Assembly (NCBI GenBank): GCA_008123405.1 | Contig: VSSA01000012.1 | Span: 1-64,000, forward strand | DNA from: Nocardioides sp. BGMRC 2183 | GTDB lineage: Bacteria > Actinomycetota > Actinomycetes > Propionibacteriales > Nocardioidaceae | Direction: 5' to 3' | DNA: 64,000 bases | In this document: positions 25,070 through 33,776 of the stretch, one piece after another | Layout of the letters: each line of letters starts with the position of its first letter | How positions within the stretch are numbered: position 1 is the first letter of the stretch | Program-made: the position numbers and the translations under genes | The notes under the pieces: model-generated | What the model saw: the letters and a program-made list of their open reading frames with translations, nothing else | Database searches by the model: none | Told to the model about the DNA's origin: nothing

Positions 25070-25777
25070 TCAGAAGCCGCCGAGGGCCGAGGCTGAGGAC
25101 TCCGAGACAGCCCAGGCGAGCAGCAGGATGAAGCCGATGATCGCCAGCAGCGCCAGCACGTCGAGCACACAGCCGATGATCCCGGTGACGAATCCCGCCG
25201 TGGCGAGCCCGTCGCCGGAGTAGGCCTGCGGGTTCTCCCGGATCTCTCGCTGCGCCCTGCGCCCCAGCCATACGGCGAACGGCGCGCAAAGGCCACCGAC
25301 GATGGTGATCACGAAGATGGGAGTCAGCAACAGCGAGACGATGCTGACGATGCCGAGCACACAGGCGGTGACCGCCGTCGGGTGCGTCGGCGGCGACGGC
25401 GGGGGGAAGTAGCCCGGGGTCGGATACGGCCCCGCCCCTGGGGGCAGGTACGGATTATTCGCGGCTGCCGGCGGTGCGCCGGGCATCGGCGGAGCATAGG
25501 GATTCGGCGCAGGAGAAGGATTCGGTTGAGCCGAGGCGGCCGGCGCCGACGCGCTCGGTGTCGGGCCGGTGGGCGCCGGACCGGGCGGAGTGATCGGTGG
25601 CGTCTCGCGGGCCGGTCGCAGCGGCTCGGTCAGCGGCGCCGCGTCGCGGTCGTCGTCGGTCTTCGGCTCATCGCCGACAGGCCCGGGGACGTAGGCCTCC
25701 GGAGGTGCCTCGCCCCACGCCGGGTGTCGGTCGGGGGAGATGGCGGTCGGGTCCTCGGCAGGGCGTGGGTCGCTCAT
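25070..25777 (-). CDS. DUF4190 domain membrane protein with proline-rich N-terminus
   Basis: A 235-residue protein with a long cytoplasmic, disordered N-terminal half rich in Pro, Ala and Gly (PYAPPMPGAPPAAANNPYLPPG), then two hydrophobic segments (TACVLGIVSIVSLLLTPIFV and a C-terminal VLDVLALLAIIGFILLLAWAV) of the DUF4190 type. Function is unknown. Such proteins are common in actinobacteria. ATG 25777 overlaps the stop of add (ATGA) and fixes the start. The longer open frame to 25810 lies inside add. Confidence 0.7.
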   Translation of the reverse strand: MSDPRPAEDPTAISPDRHPAWGEAPPEAYVPGPVGDEPKTDDDRDAAPLTEPLRPARETPPITPPGPAPTGPTPSASAPAASAQPNPSPAPNPYAPPMPGAPPAAANNPYLPPGAGPYPTPGYFPPPSPPTHPTAVTACVLGIVSIVSLLLTPIFVITIVGGLCAPFAVWLGRRAQREIRENPQAYSGDGLATAGFVTGIIGCVLDVLALLAIIGFILLLAWAVSESSASALGGF

Positions 25778-26814
25778 ACCTCGATCCTGCCCGGCGCCGC
25801 GGCCAGCCATGCGTCGATGTCGGCCTCGGCACGGGTCCGCACCTCGGCCGGAGCCCGGCTGACTGCCAGCGACATCCGCGCCAGGTCGGCGAGGTCGGCG
25901 TCGGAGAGGTCGTGCGCGGCGCGCATCGTCGCGTACTGGCCCGCCAGGCGCGACCCGAACAGCAGCGGATCGTCGGCGCCGAGCGCGACCGTGGCGCCCG
26001 CCTCGAGCAGCGTCGGCAGCGGCACCGAGGTGAGGTCGGAGTAGACCCCGAGCGCCACGTTGGAGACCGGGCAGACCTCGAGTGCGACCCCGGCGTCGAC
26101 GATGCGCGCCAGCAACTCAGGATCCTCCGCGGCGCGCACCCCGTGGCCCAGTCGGTGGGCGCCGAGCGCGTCCAGGCAGGTGCGGATGTGGTCGGGGCCG
26201 CGCAGTTCACCGCCGTGCGGCGCCAGCAGTAGCCCGGCCCGTTCGGCGATCCGGAAGGCAGGTCCGAAGTCGGCGGTGGTGCCGCGGCGCTCGTCGTTGG
26301 AGAGCCCGAACGCGACCACCCCGCGGTCGGCGTACTGACCGGCGAGCCGCGCCAGGGTGCGTGCGTCGAGCGGGTGCCGGGTCCGATTGGCGGCGATCAT
26401 CACCCCGATCGGCAGCCCGGTCGCCGCTGTCGCCGACCGGACCGCGTCCAGCACCAGGTCGGTGAAGGCGGTGATGCCGCCGAAGCGGCCGCCGTACCCG
26501 CTGGGGTCGACCTGGATCTCCAGCCACCGCCCGCCGTCGGCCACGTCGTCCTCGGCGGCCTCGAGCACCAGGCGTCGTACGTCGTCCTCGGTGCGCAGCA
26601 CGGACCGCGCGACGTCGTAGAGGCGCTGGAACCGGAACCAGCCCTTCTCGTCGGAGGCGGAGAGGCGCGGCGGCCAGTCCGAGACCAGTGAGTCGGGCAG
26701 CGCGATGCCGTCGCGTTCGGCCAGTTCGAGCAGCGTGGTGTGCCGCATGGAGCCGGTGAAGTGCAGGTGCAGGTGGGCTTTCGGCAGTCGGCGCAGGTCC
26801 CGTGGCTCGGTCAT
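25774..26814 (-). CDS. add: Adenosine deaminase
   Basis: A 346-residue zinc hydrolase that deaminates adenosine to inosine in purine salvage. The N-terminal metal motif is PKAHLHLHFTGSM (His14, His16). The general-acid region is LAPHGGELRGPDHI, with HGGE in place of the usual HAGE. RLGHGV follows, and the catalytic aspartates lie in VALGADDPLLFGS (usually TDDP). It is close to the Streptomyces-type Add. ATG 26814 has no ribosome-binding site, but TACGAT lies 9 nt upstream (minus strand, 26824-26829), suggesting a leaderless message. The stop overlaps the DUF4190 gene. Confidence 0.92.
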   Translation of the reverse strand: MTEPRDLRRLPKAHLHLHFTGSMRHTTLLELAERDGIALPDSLVSDWPPRLSASDEKGWFRFQRLYDVARSVLRTEDDVRRLVLEAAEDDVADGGRWLEIQVDPSGYGGRFGGITAFTDLVLDAVRSATAATGLPIGVMIAANRTRHPLDARTLARLAGQYADRGVVAFGLSNDERRGTTADFGPAFRIAERAGLLLAPHGGELRGPDHIRTCLDALGAHRLGHGVRAAEDPELLARIVDAGVALEVCPVSNVALGVYSDLTSVPLPTLLEAGATVALGADDPLLFGSRLAGQYATMRAAHDLSDADLADLARMSLAVSRAPAEVRTRAEADIDAWLAAAPGRIEV

Positions 26815-26863
26815 GATCGGCTCATCGTAGGGGGCGCACCTGGGTCGCTCGTGGACCCTCGGA

Positions 26864-26893
26864 TTGGTGGCGGTTGCCGGTCATGCGTAGACT
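26864..26893 (+). promoter_or_regulatory. Promoter of the tRNA-Trp/secE/nusG unit
   Basis: TTGGTG (26864-26869) and TAGACT (26888-26893) with an 18-nt spacer lie 82 nt before tRNA-Trp. The rplJ promoter candidate uses the same TTGGTG and 18-nt spacing. Confidence 0.55.
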
Positions 26894-26974
26894 CCACTCC
26901 GGTGGCTTTCCCCATGGTGAGGCGCGCCCTGGACGACTTCGGTCCAACGGGTACGGCGGCCGGGGCAGCATCGG

Positions 26975-27047
26975 AGGGCACTAGCTCAACTGGCAGAGCA
27001 TCGGTCTCCAAAACCGAAGGTTGGGGGTTCAAGTCCCTCGTGCCCTG
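26975..27047 (+). tRNA. tRNA-Trp (CCA)
   Basis: A 73-nt tRNA with acceptor AGGGCAC (26975-26981) and GTGCCCT (27040-27046), discriminator G, anticodon loop CTCCAAA (anticodon CCA) and T-arm GGGGGTTCAAGTCCCTC. It is directly upstream of secE, as in most actinobacteria. Confidence 0.96.
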
Positions 27048-27105
27048 CAGAAACTGACAACGGAAGACAATCGACGAGTCGTGACGGAACGAGAGGGTGA
27101 GCAGC

Positions 27106-27369
27106 GTGGCGGACACGCCTGCGGTCCGCGGTCGTAAGAACGACCGGCCGGGCGGAGACCCTGCGGAGCCGCGTACCGGCCCGGTGACCTTCTACCGCCA
27201 GGTGGTCGCCGAGCTGCGCAAGGTGGTCTGGCCGACCCGCGACCAGGTCATCACCTACTTCTTCGTCGTCATGTCCTTCGTGCTGGTGATGATCGCGCTC
27301 ATCTCGCTGCTCGACCTGGGTCTGGGCAAGCTGGCGTTCGAGGTCTTCACCGGCGGCGACGACATCTGA
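27106..27369 (+). CDS. secE: Preprotein translocase subunit SecE
   Basis: An 87-residue essential membrane subunit of the SecYEG translocon. The conserved amphipathic segment FYRQVVAELRKVVWPTRDQV precedes one membrane helix (YFFVVMSFVLVMIALISLLD). GTG 27106 was preferred over GTG 27097 because AGAGGG (27092-27097) is at the right distance for it and would overlap the earlier codon. It is followed by nusG in the classical order. Confidence 0.95.
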   Translation: MADTPAVRGRKNDRPGGDPAEPRTGPVTFYRQVVAELRKVVWPTRDQVITYFFVVMSFVLVMIALISLLDLGLGKLAFEVFTGGDDI

Positions 27370-27426
27370 GGCGGCTGACGCCACCCGTGTCGACGTGACC
27401 AATCCCAGCAATTGATGGAGCAACCC

Positions 27427-28227
27427 GTGTCGGACCAGTACGACTCCGAAGTCGACGAGACCGTCGTCCCTGACGAGGTGGCCGAGGACGCCGAGGGGAC
27501 CCCCTCGGTCGAGGACGCCGAGGACGCCGTCGACAGCGCCGAGGTCGAGGTGGCTGCGGACGGTGACACCGACGAAGCCACCGAGGAGGCCGAGGAGGCC
27601 GACCCGCTGGAGGAGTTCCGTCGCGAGCTGTGGATGAAGCCCGGCGAGTGGTTCGTGGTGCACACCTACTCCGGCATGGAGAACCGGGTGAAGCAGAACC
27701 TGGAGAACCGGATCCACTCCCTCAACATGGAGGACTACATCCACGAGATCGTGGTCCCCACCGAAGAGGTCGCCGAGATCAAGAACGGCCAGCGCAAGAT
27801 GGTCAAGCGCACCGTCCTCCCCGGTTATGTCCTGGTCCGGATGGACCTCACCGACGAGTCCTGGTCCGCGGTCCGGCACACCCCTTCGGTCACCGGGTTC
27901 GTCGGGCACAGCCACCAGCCGGTGCCGCTGAGCATGGACGAGGTCGAGAAGATGCTCGCCCCCGCCGTGGTCACCGCCGCCGCTGCCGAGACCGAGGCCG
28001 CTGCCGCTGCCAGCACCGGTGCCGCCGCTCCGGCCGCGAAGAAGCCGGTCGAGGTCGCCGACTTCGACATCTCCGACTCGGTGATGGTCGTCGACGGGCC
28101 GTTCGCGACGCTGCACGCCACCATCACCGAGATCAACGCCGAGGCCCAGCGGGTCAAGGCGCTGGTCGAGATCTTCGGTCGGGAGACCCCGGTCGAGCTG
28201 AGCTTCAGCCAGATCCAGCGGGTCTGA
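27427..28227 (+). CDS. nusG: Transcription termination/antitermination protein NusG
   Basis: A 266-residue NusG that links RNA polymerase with Rho or the ribosome. The order is an acidic, disordered N-terminus (about residues 1-60), the NGN domain ([22 protein letters not shown], then [21 protein letters not shown] and [11 protein letters not shown]), an Ala/Glu-rich linker insertion of about 35 residues ([13 protein letters not shown]), and the KOW domain ([21 protein letters not shown]). GTG 27427 has GGAG 6 nt upstream. ATG 27415 and TTG 27412 in the same frame lack a ribosome-binding site, and that GGAG overlaps the ATG 27415 codon. Confidence 0.93.
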   Translation: MSDQYDSEVDETVVPDEVAEDAEGTPSVEDAEDAVDSAEVEVAADGDTDEATEEAEEADPLEEFRRELWMKPGEWFVVHTYSGMENRVKQNLENRIHSLNMEDYIHEIVVPTEEVAEIKNGQRKMVKRTVLPGYVLVRMDLTDESWSAVRHTPSVTGFVGHSHQPVPLSMDEVEKMLAPAVVTAAAAETEAAAAASTGAAAPAAKKPVEVADFDISDSVMVVDGPFATLHATITEINAEAQRVKALVEIFGRETPVELSFSQIQRV

Positions 28228-28232
28228 GGCCA

Positions 28233-28261
28233 GTGGGTGCGTGAGGTACGAGCGCACCCAC
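28233..28261 (+). terminator. Hairpin after nusG
   Basis: GTGGGTGCG (28233-28241) pairs with CGCACCCAC (28253-28261) across an 11-nt loop, 6 nt after the nusG stop. There is no T-tract. It may partly uncouple nusG from rplK. Confidence 0.4.
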
Positions 28262-28264
28262 GTC

Positions 28265-28333
28265 GGTCGAGGAGGTTGAGGAGCGTCGAGGCGGACGCGA
28301 GCTTGCTCGCGGCCGCCTGATGCGTCTCGAAAC
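28265..28333. repeat. REP-like intergenic palindromic repeat
   Basis: This segment begins GGTCGAGGAGGTTGAGGAGC and ends GTCTCGAAACC, with a strong central hairpin (GGCGGaCGCGAGC, tt, GCTCGCGgCCGCC). The two ends resemble a class of dispersed intergenic repeat I associate with Nocardioides-type genomes. It sits between nusG and rplK. Copy number in this genome cannot be seen from here. Confidence 0.5.
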
Positions 28334-28472
28334 CCAGTCCGTCGCGGATGAGATCAGCCCGCGATTCGCCGTACCGGCGAAGACGCGGAAGAATGTCGGG
28401 GTTGCCCCCGGCAGCAAGTGGCAGAGGACGCCCACGTCCTCGCTGTGACCACGAGAAGAAAGAGATTGAGGA

Positions 28473-28901
28473 ATGCCTCCCAAGAAGAAGATCGCCGCAC
28501 TCGTCAAGGTGCAGCTGCAGGCCGGCGCCGCCAGCCCGGCCCCGCCGGTCGGTACCGCCCTCGGTCCGCACGGCGTCAACATCATGGAGTTCTGCAAGGC
28601 GTACAACGCCCAGACGGAGTCCATGCGCGGCAACGTGATCCCGGTCGAGATCACCATCTACGAAGACCGCAGCTTCACCTTCATCACCAAGACCCCGCCG
28701 GCCGCCGAGCTGATCAAGAAGGCCGCCGGTCTGAAGAAGGGCTCGGGCGTCCCGCACAAGGAGAAGGTCGGCAAGCTGACCAAGGACCAGGTGCGCGAGA
28801 TCGCCCAGACCAAGCTGCCCGACCTCAACGCGAACGACATCGACGCCGCGATGAAGATCGTCGAGGGCACCGCCCGCTCCATGGGCGTCACCACCGACTG
28901 A
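28473..28901 (+). CDS. rplK: 50S ribosomal protein L11
   Basis: A 142-residue L11 that forms the GTPase-associated centre with 23S rRNA and is needed for RelA activation. It opens [18 protein letters not shown], has the conserved [22 protein letters not shown] and ends in the C-terminal domain with ARSMGV. ATG 28473 is preceded by GAGGA. Immediately upstream of rplA, the usual L11-L1 operon. Confidence 0.97.
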   Translation: MPPKKKIAALVKVQLQAGAASPAPPVGTALGPHGVNIMEFCKAYNAQTESMRGNVIPVEITIYEDRSFTFITKTPPAAELIKKAAGLKKGSGVPHKEKVGKLTKDQVREIAQTKLPDLNANDIDAAMKIVEGTARSMGVTTD

Positions 28902-28963
28902 ATCCCCGTGGGAGAGCCGCGCTGGCTCGCTAACCACATCTCCTGACGAACAAAGGAACTCTC

Positions 28964-29683
28964 ATGCAGCGCAGCAAGACCTACCGCGCGGCGGCCGAGA
29001 CGTTCGACAAGAACGAGCTCTACGCCCCGCTGGCCGCGATCAAGATCGCCAAGGCCGCCTCCAAGAAGAAGTTCGACGAGACCGTGGACGTCGTGATGCG
29101 TCTCGGTGTCGACCCGCGCAAGGCCGACCAGATGGTGCGCGGCACCGTCAACCTGCCGCACGGCACCGGTAAGACCGCCCGCGTCCTGGTGTTCGCGAAC
29201 GGCGACAAGGCCGAGGCCGCGCTGGCCGCCGGTGCCGACGAGGTCGGCGGCGACGAGCTGATCGAGAAGGTGGCCGGCGGCTACCTCGACTTCGACGCCG
29301 TGGTCGCGACCCCGGACCTGATGGGCAAGGTCGGTCGCCTCGGCCGCGTTCTCGGTCCCCGCGGCCTGATGCCGAACCCGAAGACGGGCACCGTCACCCC
29401 GGACCCGGCCAAGGCCGTGACCGACATCAAGGGCGGCAAGATCGAGTTCCGGGTGGACCGGCACGCCAACCTGCACTTCATCATCGGCAAGGCGTCCTTC
29501 CCCGAGCAGTCGCTCGCGGAGAACTACGCCGCCGCCCTCGAGGAGGTGCTGCGGCTCAAGCCGTCCAGCTCCAAGGGCCGGTACCTGAAGAAGGTCACCG
29601 TCTCCACCACGATGGGCCCGGGCGTCCAGGTCGACCCCAACCGCATCAAGAACGTCGCGGTCGAGGACGAGGCCACCGCCTGA
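28964..29683 (+). CDS. rplA: 50S ribosomal protein L1
   Basis: A 239-residue L1 that forms the L1 stalk and in many bacteria represses its own operon. Conserved segments are [53 protein letters not shown] and [19 protein letters not shown] 28964 has AAAGGAA upstream. It lies 62 nt after rplK and ends at a hairpin. Confidence 0.97.
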   Translation: MQRSKTYRAAAETFDKNELYAPLAAIKIAKAASKKKFDETVDVVMRLGVDPRKADQMVRGTVNLPHGTGKTARVLVFANGDKAEAALAAGADEVGGDELIEKVAGGYLDFDAVVATPDLMGKVGRLGRVLGPRGLMPNPKTGTVTPDPAKAVTDIKGGKIEFRVDRHANLHFIIGKASFPEQSLAENYAAALEEVLRLKPSSSKGRYLKKVTVSTTMGPGVQVDPNRIKNVAVEDEATA

Positions 29684-29694
29684 CCTCGAGCACC

Positions 29695-29734
29695 ACGAAG
29701 CCCCGGTCGCCCGCATGGGTGGCCGGGGCTTCGT
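29695..29734 (+). terminator. Hairpin after rplA
   Basis: ACGAAGCCCCGG (29695-29706) pairs perfectly with CCGGGGCTTCGT (29723-29734), loop 16 nt, without a T-tract. It lies 11 nt after the rplA stop. Confidence 0.6.
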
Positions 29735-29870
29735 CGTACCTGGAGTCACCTGCGTCCCACGACCCAGGCAATTCCGTCACTTACCCACCGTTGCAGCGGT
29801 GTGTTGGCGGAACCTCTGAGTGACGGGATCCCCGGTGAACCGGGGAAACCGACAGCAGCGCCCGGAGGCC

Positions 29871-31151
29871 TCAGGACGCCAACCGCTCCAACGCCGCGAG
29901 CTCCACACACACCGCCACTCCCGCCATGGCCGTGACGACCTCTTCCAGGGTGGGGAAGGTGGGGGCGAGGCGGATGTTGCGGTCGTCGGGGTCGTTGCCG
30001 TGGGGGAAGGCGGAGCCGGCGGGGGTGAGTGCGATCCCGGCCTCCTTGGCCAGCGCGACCACCCGGGAGGCGGTGCCGTCGAGCACGTTGAGGTCGACGA
30101 AGTAGCCGCCCACGGGGTCGCTCCAGGTCGCGATGCCGAGTCCGTCGAGGCGGCCGTGCAGGGCATCCTGGACGGCCGCGAACTTCGGCGCGATCAGGTC
30201 GCGGTGCTGGCGCATGTGCGCGCGGACGCCGTCGGCGTCGCCGAAGAACTCGACATGGCGCAGCTGGTTGACCTTGTCGGGGCCGATCGAGGCGAAGCCC
30301 AGCCGCTTCAGGAACCACGACCGGTTCTGGGCCGACGCCGCCAGGCAGGCGACACCCGCGCCGGCGAAGGTGATCTTCGAGGTGGAGGCGAACATGATCG
30401 GTCGGTTCGGGTTGTCCGAGACCGCGGCCAGGCCGAGCGCGTCCGCGCTCTTGGTCTCCGCGCCGGTCAGGTGGTGGACGGCGTAGGCGTTGTCCCAGAG
30501 GATCCGGAAGTCGGGCGCGGCCGTGGGCATCGCCATCAGCTCGGCGGCCACCTCGGTCGAGCAGACCGCCCCGGTCGGGTTCGCGTACGTCGGCACCAGC
30601 CACAGACCCTTCACCGTCGGGTCGTCGGCGACCAGTGCCTTGACTGCGGCCACATCGGGGCCGTCGTCGTTCATCGGCACCGTGACCATCTCGATGCCGA
30701 GCTCGGCGAGCATCGTGAAGTGCCGGTCGTAGCCGGGCACCGGGCAGACGAACCGGACCACCGGCTCGTCCTTCCAGGGCCGCGGCGAGTCCGGTCCGCC
30801 GGCGAGCAGCATCCAGGTCACCGTCTGGTACATCATCGTGAGGCTGGAGTTGCCACCCGCGATGACGCTGTCCGCGTCCACGCCGAGCAGGTCGGCGAAG
30901 ATCCGGCGCATCGACGGCAGGCCGTCGAGCCCGCCGTAGTTGCGGACGTCGGTCCCGGTGTCGTCCTTGGTCGACGTCGGCAGCTGCAGCAGACCGTTGG
31001 AGAGGTCGAGCTGGTCGGCACCGGGCTTGCCTCGGGTCAGGTCCAGCTTCAGGCCACGTGCCTGCAGGTCGGCGTAGTCGGCGCGGGCCGCTTCGAGGCG
31101 GGCGGCCAGGACCTCGGCGGGGGAGTCGGTCAGCGGCGTGGGTGAGCTCAC
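29871..31151 (-). CDS. Aspartate aminotransferase, Aminotran_MocR (AspT) type
   Basis: A 426-residue PLP enzyme of the subgroup found in Corynebacterium AspT, interconverting aspartate and oxaloacetate with 2-oxoglutarate/glutamate. Family features are LKLDLTRGKPGADQLDLSN, RNYGGLDGLPSMRRIFADLLGV, a GGNSSLTMMY segment, VCPVPGYDRHF, PTYANPTGAV, and the PLP-lysine region STSKITFAGAG. The GTG at 31151 starts MSSPTPL, and the stop at 29871 gives the normal length. It lies antisense between rplA and rplJ, so it is its own unit. Streptomycetes carry a similar aminotransferase close to secE. Confidence 0.88.
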   Translation of the reverse strand: MSSPTPLTDSPAEVLAARLEAARADYADLQARGLKLDLTRGKPGADQLDLSNGLLQLPTSTKDDTGTDVRNYGGLDGLPSMRRIFADLLGVDADSVIAGGNSSLTMMYQTVTWMLLAGGPDSPRPWKDEPVVRFVCPVPGYDRHFTMLAELGIEMVTVPMNDDGPDVAAVKALVADDPTVKGLWLVPTYANPTGAVCSTEVAAELMAMPTAAPDFRILWDNAYAVHHLTGAETKSADALGLAAVSDNPNRPIMFASTSKITFAGAGVACLAASAQNRSWFLKRLGFASIGPDKVNQLRHVEFFGDADGVRAHMRQHRDLIAPKFAAVQDALHGRLDGLGIATWSDPVGGYFVDLNVLDGTASRVVALAKEAGIALTPAGSAFPHGNDPDDRNIRLAPTFPTLEEVVTAMAGVAVCVELAALERLAS

Positions 31152-31242
31152 CGCTCCATGGTGCCAAGGAACACCCGCGCGTGCGCGTGGGGGCTCCCGG
31201 CGTGGACACCGGCCGGCTGCGCCGTGGCCGGCGGGCGACGAT

Positions 31243-31272
31243 TTGGTGACGTCGTACGACGCCGCCTACTCT
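31243..31272 (+). promoter_or_regulatory. Promoter of rplJ-rplL
   Basis: TTGGTG (31243-31248) and TACTCT (31267-31272), spacer 18 nt, about 200 nt upstream of rplJ, leaving room for a structured leader. Confidence 0.6.
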
Positions 31273-31282
31273 GATGGCGTAA

Positions 31283-31472
31283 CCAGAGACCGCTGGTCGT
31301 CGGTGCCTCTCGCGAGGAGCCGATCGAAGGTCCCGCTTCGGTGGGCGACCCGCGCAGGTGCCAAGAGCATGATCATCCGCGAGGATGCCACGCCCTGAGC
31401 CTGCGCTCGGGGCGTTCGTCGTTTCAGGACCGGGGCCCGCCGGCAGTCTCATCCGAATCCGGAAGGAGACCC
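31283..31472 (+). promoter_or_regulatory. L10-type ribosomal protein leader of rplJ
   Basis: The transcribed leader carries CCAGAGACCGCTGG and later GAAGGTCCCGC and GCGCAGGTGCC, which resemble the L10 leader that binds the L10-(L7/L12) complex for feedback control of rplJL. A stem of 11 bp (31390-31400 with 31405-31415) near its end could attenuate. The assignment is by pattern only. A covariance-model match would be needed to confirm it. Confidence 0.5.
31390..31415 (+). terminator. Attenuator-like hairpin in the rplJ leader
   Basis: ACGCCCTGAGC (31390-31400) pairs with GCTCGGGGCGT (31405-31415), including one wobble, around a 4-nt loop. It is followed by a short T-rich stretch. Confidence 0.45.
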
Positions 31473-32078
31473 ATGGCGCGGGCAGACAAGCAGGCCGCCG
31501 TCGCGGAGATCGCTGAGTCCTTCAGCGGGGCCGCAGGCGCTGTGCTGACCGAGTACCGCGGTCTCACCGTCAAGGAGCTGCAGGACCTTCGCCGCTCCCT
31601 CGGTGCGAACGCCAACTACGCCGTGGTCAAGAACACGCTGGCCAAGCTCGCCGCGCAGGACGCGGGCATCGAAGGCTTCGACGACCTGCTGACCGGCCCG
31701 ACCGCGATCGCCTTCATCAACGGCGACGTGGTCGAGGCGGCCAAGGGTCTGCGTGACTTTGCCAAGGCGAACCCCGCCCTCGTGATCAAGGGCGGCGTTC
31801 TGGACGGCAACCTCCTCGACGCAGGAGAGATCGCCAAGCTGGCCGATCTCGAGTCGCGCGAGGTGCTCCTGGGCAAGCTGGCGGGCGCGATGCTCGCTTC
31901 GCTCAGCCAGGCCGTCTACCTCCTCAACGCTCCGATCGCCCAGGCTGCCCGGCTCGCCGGTGCGCTGGAGGCGAAGGCGCAGGAGGACCCCTCGATCCTC
32001 GCAGGTGGTGCCGGCGCGCCGGCCGCTGCCGAGGACACCCCGGCCGCCGACGAGGCAGCCGAGTCCACCGAGGCCTGA
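31473..32078 (+). CDS. rplJ: 50S ribosomal protein L10
   Basis: A 201-residue L10, the anchor of the L7/L12 stalk. It opens [15 protein letters not shown], with [34 protein letters not shown] and the helical C-terminus that binds L7/L12 dimers. It extends to an alanine-rich, acidic tail ([10 protein letters not shown]), common in actinobacteria. ATG 31473 has GGAAGGAG upstream. It is followed by rplL after 84 nt. Confidence 0.96.
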   Translation: MARADKQAAVAEIAESFSGAAGAVLTEYRGLTVKELQDLRRSLGANANYAVVKNTLAKLAAQDAGIEGFDDLLTGPTAIAFINGDVVEAAKGLRDFAKANPALVIKGGVLDGNLLDAGEIAKLADLESREVLLGKLAGAMLASLSQAVYLLNAPIAQAARLAGALEAKAQEDPSILAGGAGAPAAAEDTPAADEAAESTEA

Positions 32079-32162
32079 CCGGGCCGAGGAACCACACCAC
32101 CTGAAACCCGGCGGGCGGCCCTGAAGCGGGCTGCCGGCCACAGAAGAGAAGGAGACGCCACC

Positions 32163-32555
32163 ATGGCGAAGCTCACCACCGACGAGCTCCTCGACGCGTT
32201 CAAGGAGATGACCCTCATCGAGCTCTCTGAGTTCGTGAAGCAGTTCGAGGAGACCTTCGGCGTCACCGCCGCCGCTCCGGTCGCCGTTGCCGCTGCCCCC
32301 GCCGCCGGCGGTGCCGCGGGCGGCGCCGAGGAGGCTGCTGCTCAGGACGAGTTCGACGTCATCCTCGAGTCCGCTGGTGACAAGAAGATCAACGTCATCA
32401 AGGAGGTCCGTGCCCTGACCTCCCTCGGTCTGAAGGAGGCCAAGGACCTCGTGGAGTCGGCCCCGAAGCCGATCCTGGAGAAGGTCAACAAGGAGGCCGC
32501 GGACAAGGCCAAGGAGTCCCTCGAGGCTGCTGGCGCGTCCGTCACCCTCAAGTGA
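32163..32555 (+). CDS. rplL: 50S ribosomal protein L7/L12
   Basis: A 130-residue L7/L12 stalk protein. An N-terminal dimerisation domain ([27 protein letters not shown]) is followed by an Ala/Gly hinge and the C-terminal factor-binding domain ([21 protein letters not shown], then [15 protein letters not shown]). The start follows GAAGGAG. The gene ends at a very strong terminator that separates it from the mce operon. Confidence 0.97.
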   Translation: MAKLTTDELLDAFKEMTLIELSEFVKQFEETFGVTAAAPVAVAAAPAAGGAAGGAEEAAAQDEFDVILESAGDKKINVIKEVRALTSLGLKEAKDLVESAPKPILEKVNKEAADKAKESLEAAGASVTLK

Positions 32556-32582
32556 CCTCCGGCCTCCGGGCCGCGTGATCGC

Positions 32583-32628
32583 CTCCGGGCCGACGGGAGT
32601 TCGCTCCCGTCGGCCCGGAGTCATTTTT
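32583..32628 (+). terminator. Strong terminator after rplL
   Basis: A perfect 17-bp stem (32583-32599 with 32604-32620) closed by a TTCG tetraloop, then TCATTTTT. Confidence 0.92.
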
Positions 32629-32689
32629 CCGCCGCCGTCGGCCCCTTCCGGGAGTGTCCGCGACGCGATGTATCAGTCGGTGGAAGCGG

Positions 32690-32719
32690 GTGACGCCCGC
32701 CACCCGCAACGCGTAACCT
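32690..32719 (+). promoter_or_regulatory. Possible promoter of the mce operon
   Basis: GTGACG (32690-32695) and TAACCT (32714-32719), 18 nt apart, about 100 nt before the ATPase start. The -35 is weak. No KstR-type palindrome was recognised. Confidence 0.35.
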
Positions 32720-32819
32720 GCCCGTCGGTCGACCGTTGTACCCACCGGTAGCAGGAGGGACCCGCACGCTCGGGCGGCGGAGCGACGCTACGAAGAAGCG
32801 ACAGCGAGAGGGAGACGAC

Positions 32820-33764
32820 ATGGGTGTGGAGATCGCAGTCGACAGCCTGACCAAGGCGTTCGGCAAGCAGCTGATCTGGGCGGACGTGAGTCTCACGATC
32901 CCCGCCGGCGAGATCAGCGTCATGCTCGGCCCCTCGGGCACCGGCAAGTCGGTCTTCCTCAAGGCACTGATCGGTCTGATCAAGCCCGACCGCGGCTCGA
33001 TCCTGATCGAGGGCACCGACATCGCCTCCTGCTCGGAGAAGGACCTCTACGAGATCCGCAAGCTCTTCGGCGTGCTGTTCCAGGACGGCGCGATGTTCGG
33101 ATCGATGAACCTCTACGACAACGTCGCGTTCCCGCTGCGCGAGCACACCAAGAAGTCCGAGTCGCAGATCCGCGACGTGGTGATGGAGAAGATGGACCTG
33201 GTCGGTCTGCTCGGCGCCGAGGACAAGCTCCCCGGTGAGATCTCCGGCGGGATGCGCAAGCGCGCCGGCCTGGCCCGCGCGCTGGTGCTCGACCCCGAGA
33301 TCCTCCTGATCGACGAGCCTGACTCCGGTCTGGACCCGGTGCGGACCTCGTTCATCAACCAGCTCTTCATCGACCTGAACGCGCAGATCGACGCCACGTT
33401 CCTGATCGTCACCCACGACATCAACACCGCCCGGACGGTGCCGGACAACCTCGGCCTGCTCTACCACAAGCACCTGGCGATGTTCGGCCACCGCGAGCAG
33501 TTGCTGAGCTCCGAGGAGCCCGTGGTGCGCCAGTTCCTCAACGCGCAGACCGTCGGTCCGATCGGCATGTCGGAGGAGAAGGACGCCGACGAACTCGCCG
33601 CCGAGAAGGATCTCCACATGCCGCCGCTGCCGCCGATCGCGCTGCAGCTCGAGCCCTCCAACGGCATCCCGCGCAAGAGCCAGCGTCCTCCGGGCGAGTG
33701 GTGCCGAGAGAATGGCGTGACACCGCCCCCGGGCTCCTTCACCCCTGAAGCCGCGCTGAGCTGA
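32820..33764 (+). CDS. mceG: Mce/Mla-type ABC transporter ATP-binding protein (MceG/Mkl)
   Basis: The ATPase that powers Mce lipid import, 314 residues. It has Walker A GPSGTGKSV (37-45), Q-loop FQDGAMFGS (88-96), signature ISGGM (141-145), Walker B ILLIDEP (161-167) and the H-loop THDINTA. The C-terminal extension of about 80 residues (GMSEEKDADELAAEKDLH, then PPLPPIALQLEP and WCRENGVTPPPGSF) is typical of actinobacterial Mkl. ATG 32820 follows a GAGGGAGACGAC site. The longer open frame from 32736 is not coding. In Mycobacterium tuberculosis the equivalent gene (mkl, Rv0655) also lies between rplL and rpoB but is separated from the mce operons. Confidence 0.93.
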   Translation: MGVEIAVDSLTKAFGKQLIWADVSLTIPAGEISVMLGPSGTGKSVFLKALIGLIKPDRGSILIEGTDIASCSEKDLYEIRKLFGVLFQDGAMFGSMNLYDNVAFPLREHTKKSESQIRDVVMEKMDLVGLLGAEDKLPGEISGGMRKRAGLARALVLDPEILLIDEPDSGLDPVRTSFINQLFIDLNAQIDATFLIVTHDINTARTVPDNLGLLYHKHLAMFGHREQLLSSEEPVVRQFLNAQTVGPIGMSEEKDADELAAEKDLHMPPLPPIALQLEPSNGIPRKSQRPPGEWCRENGVTPPPGSFTPEAALS

Positions 33765-33776
33765 TCGGACGACGAG

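Larger units (their letters stand above)
31152..31472. other. Intergenic region: rplJL promoter and leader
   Basis: This 321-bp gap separates the divergent aminotransferase and rplJ genes. It holds the rplJ promoter, an L10-type leader and an attenuator hairpin, each listed separately. No small protein gene was seen. Confidence 0.6.
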
